64,000 nt of DNA, from the NCBI RefSeq assembly GCF_003589595.1, contig NW_020653409.1:2572984-2636983 (forward strand). The letters run 5' to 3'. This stretch comes from Hyposmocoma kahamanoa. Lineage: Eukaryota; Arthropoda; Insecta; Lepidoptera; Cosmopterigidae. The position numbers were made by a program, and so were the translations under genes. Under the pieces are notes generated by a model. It worked only from the letters and a program-made list of their open reading frames with translations. It was not told where the DNA came from and did no database searches. Below are positions 63,871 to 64,000 of this stretch, piece by piece. The stretch's first letter is position 1; each line of letters begins with the position of its first letter.

Positions 63871-64000
63871 ATTGACCAACACCAGCGGTACGTCAAAGAT
63901 TTATGTCTAAACTTGCAACTTGGAATTCCTTTTCCTAAACCTTCCCAAAATCCCCATACGTGGTACGCCAGAGCCGCATCAACAATGGCGCCCATAGACA
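63871..64000 (+). CDS. Possible exon of an unidentified gene running off the window
   Basis: After an acceptor-like TTTCATTATTATAG (to 63870) the plus strand is open for 43 codons to the window end, reading IDQHQRYVKDLCLNLQLGIP then PHTWYARAASTMAPID. GC content rises compared with the preceding 2 kb. The minus strand is also open over the same stretch, so strand and reality are uncertain. Family not recognised. Confidence 0.35.
   Translation, partial: MDQHQRYVKDLCLNLQLGIPFPKPSQNPHTWYARAASTMAPID

Overview
The window looks like nuclear DNA of a moth or butterfly (Lepidoptera). Genes are spliced with GT-AG introns and the DNA is AT-rich. There is an intronless, bacterial-type beta-fructofuranosidase gene, a family known in Lepidoptera from horizontal transfer. 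The repeat families (tRNA-headed SINEs, jockey/CR1-like and R1-like LINEs, Tc1/mariner, PIF/Harbinger, hAT and ISL2EU-like DNA elements) fit the same origin. The species cannot be named from the sequence alone.

Layout. Positions 225-380 hold a probable last exon of an unidentified gene entering from the left. Positions 460-7948 are gene-free and contain a small MITE, a Tc1 element with one nonsense codon (2025-3571), a deletion derivative of a mariner-like element (3595-4843), a 45-bp hairpin and a 100-bp tandem duplication. Positions 7949-9487 encode a complete 512-residue GH32 (sucrase-type) protein with a signal peptide. Two of its three catalytic carboxylates are replaced (Asp to Ser and Asp to Asn), so it is probably a secreted pseudoenzyme. 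Positions 10404-13544 are a hAT-type MITE split by a 2.9-kb PIF/Harbinger element; both target-site duplications can be read directly.

Positions 15488-61008 carry one complete gene for glutaminyl-peptide cyclotransferase (QPCT). Its five exons join into 1026 bp (341 residues plus stop) with all splice phases matching and all zinc-binding and catalytic residues present. Almost everything else from 15.6 to 60.8 kb is intron filled with mobile DNA. This includes four hAT-MITE copies with perfect or near-perfect 8-bp target-site duplications (one of them the split copy upstream), three copies of a second hAT-like MITE, Harbinger-like MITEs with TTA/TAA duplications, foldback repeats (one containing a 400-bp assembly gap), a long-terminal-inverted-repeat element rich in a CTAATTACCGTAG motif, two inverted THAP-transposon remnants, an uninterrupted 979-codon LINE ORF with a poly(A) tail (41.5-45.2 kb), a decayed second LINE split by a MITE, and an almost intact ISL2EU-like DNA transposon (57930-60560) only 300 bp before the last QPCT exon.

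The right end (61-64 kb) is mostly AT-rich and gene-poor. A possible exon of a further gene starts at 63871 and runs off the window. The GH32 and QPCT genes are neighbours on the same strand, but nothing suggests a shared pathway. No CRISPR, rRNA or functional tRNA gene was seen; tRNA-like sequences here are SINE heads.
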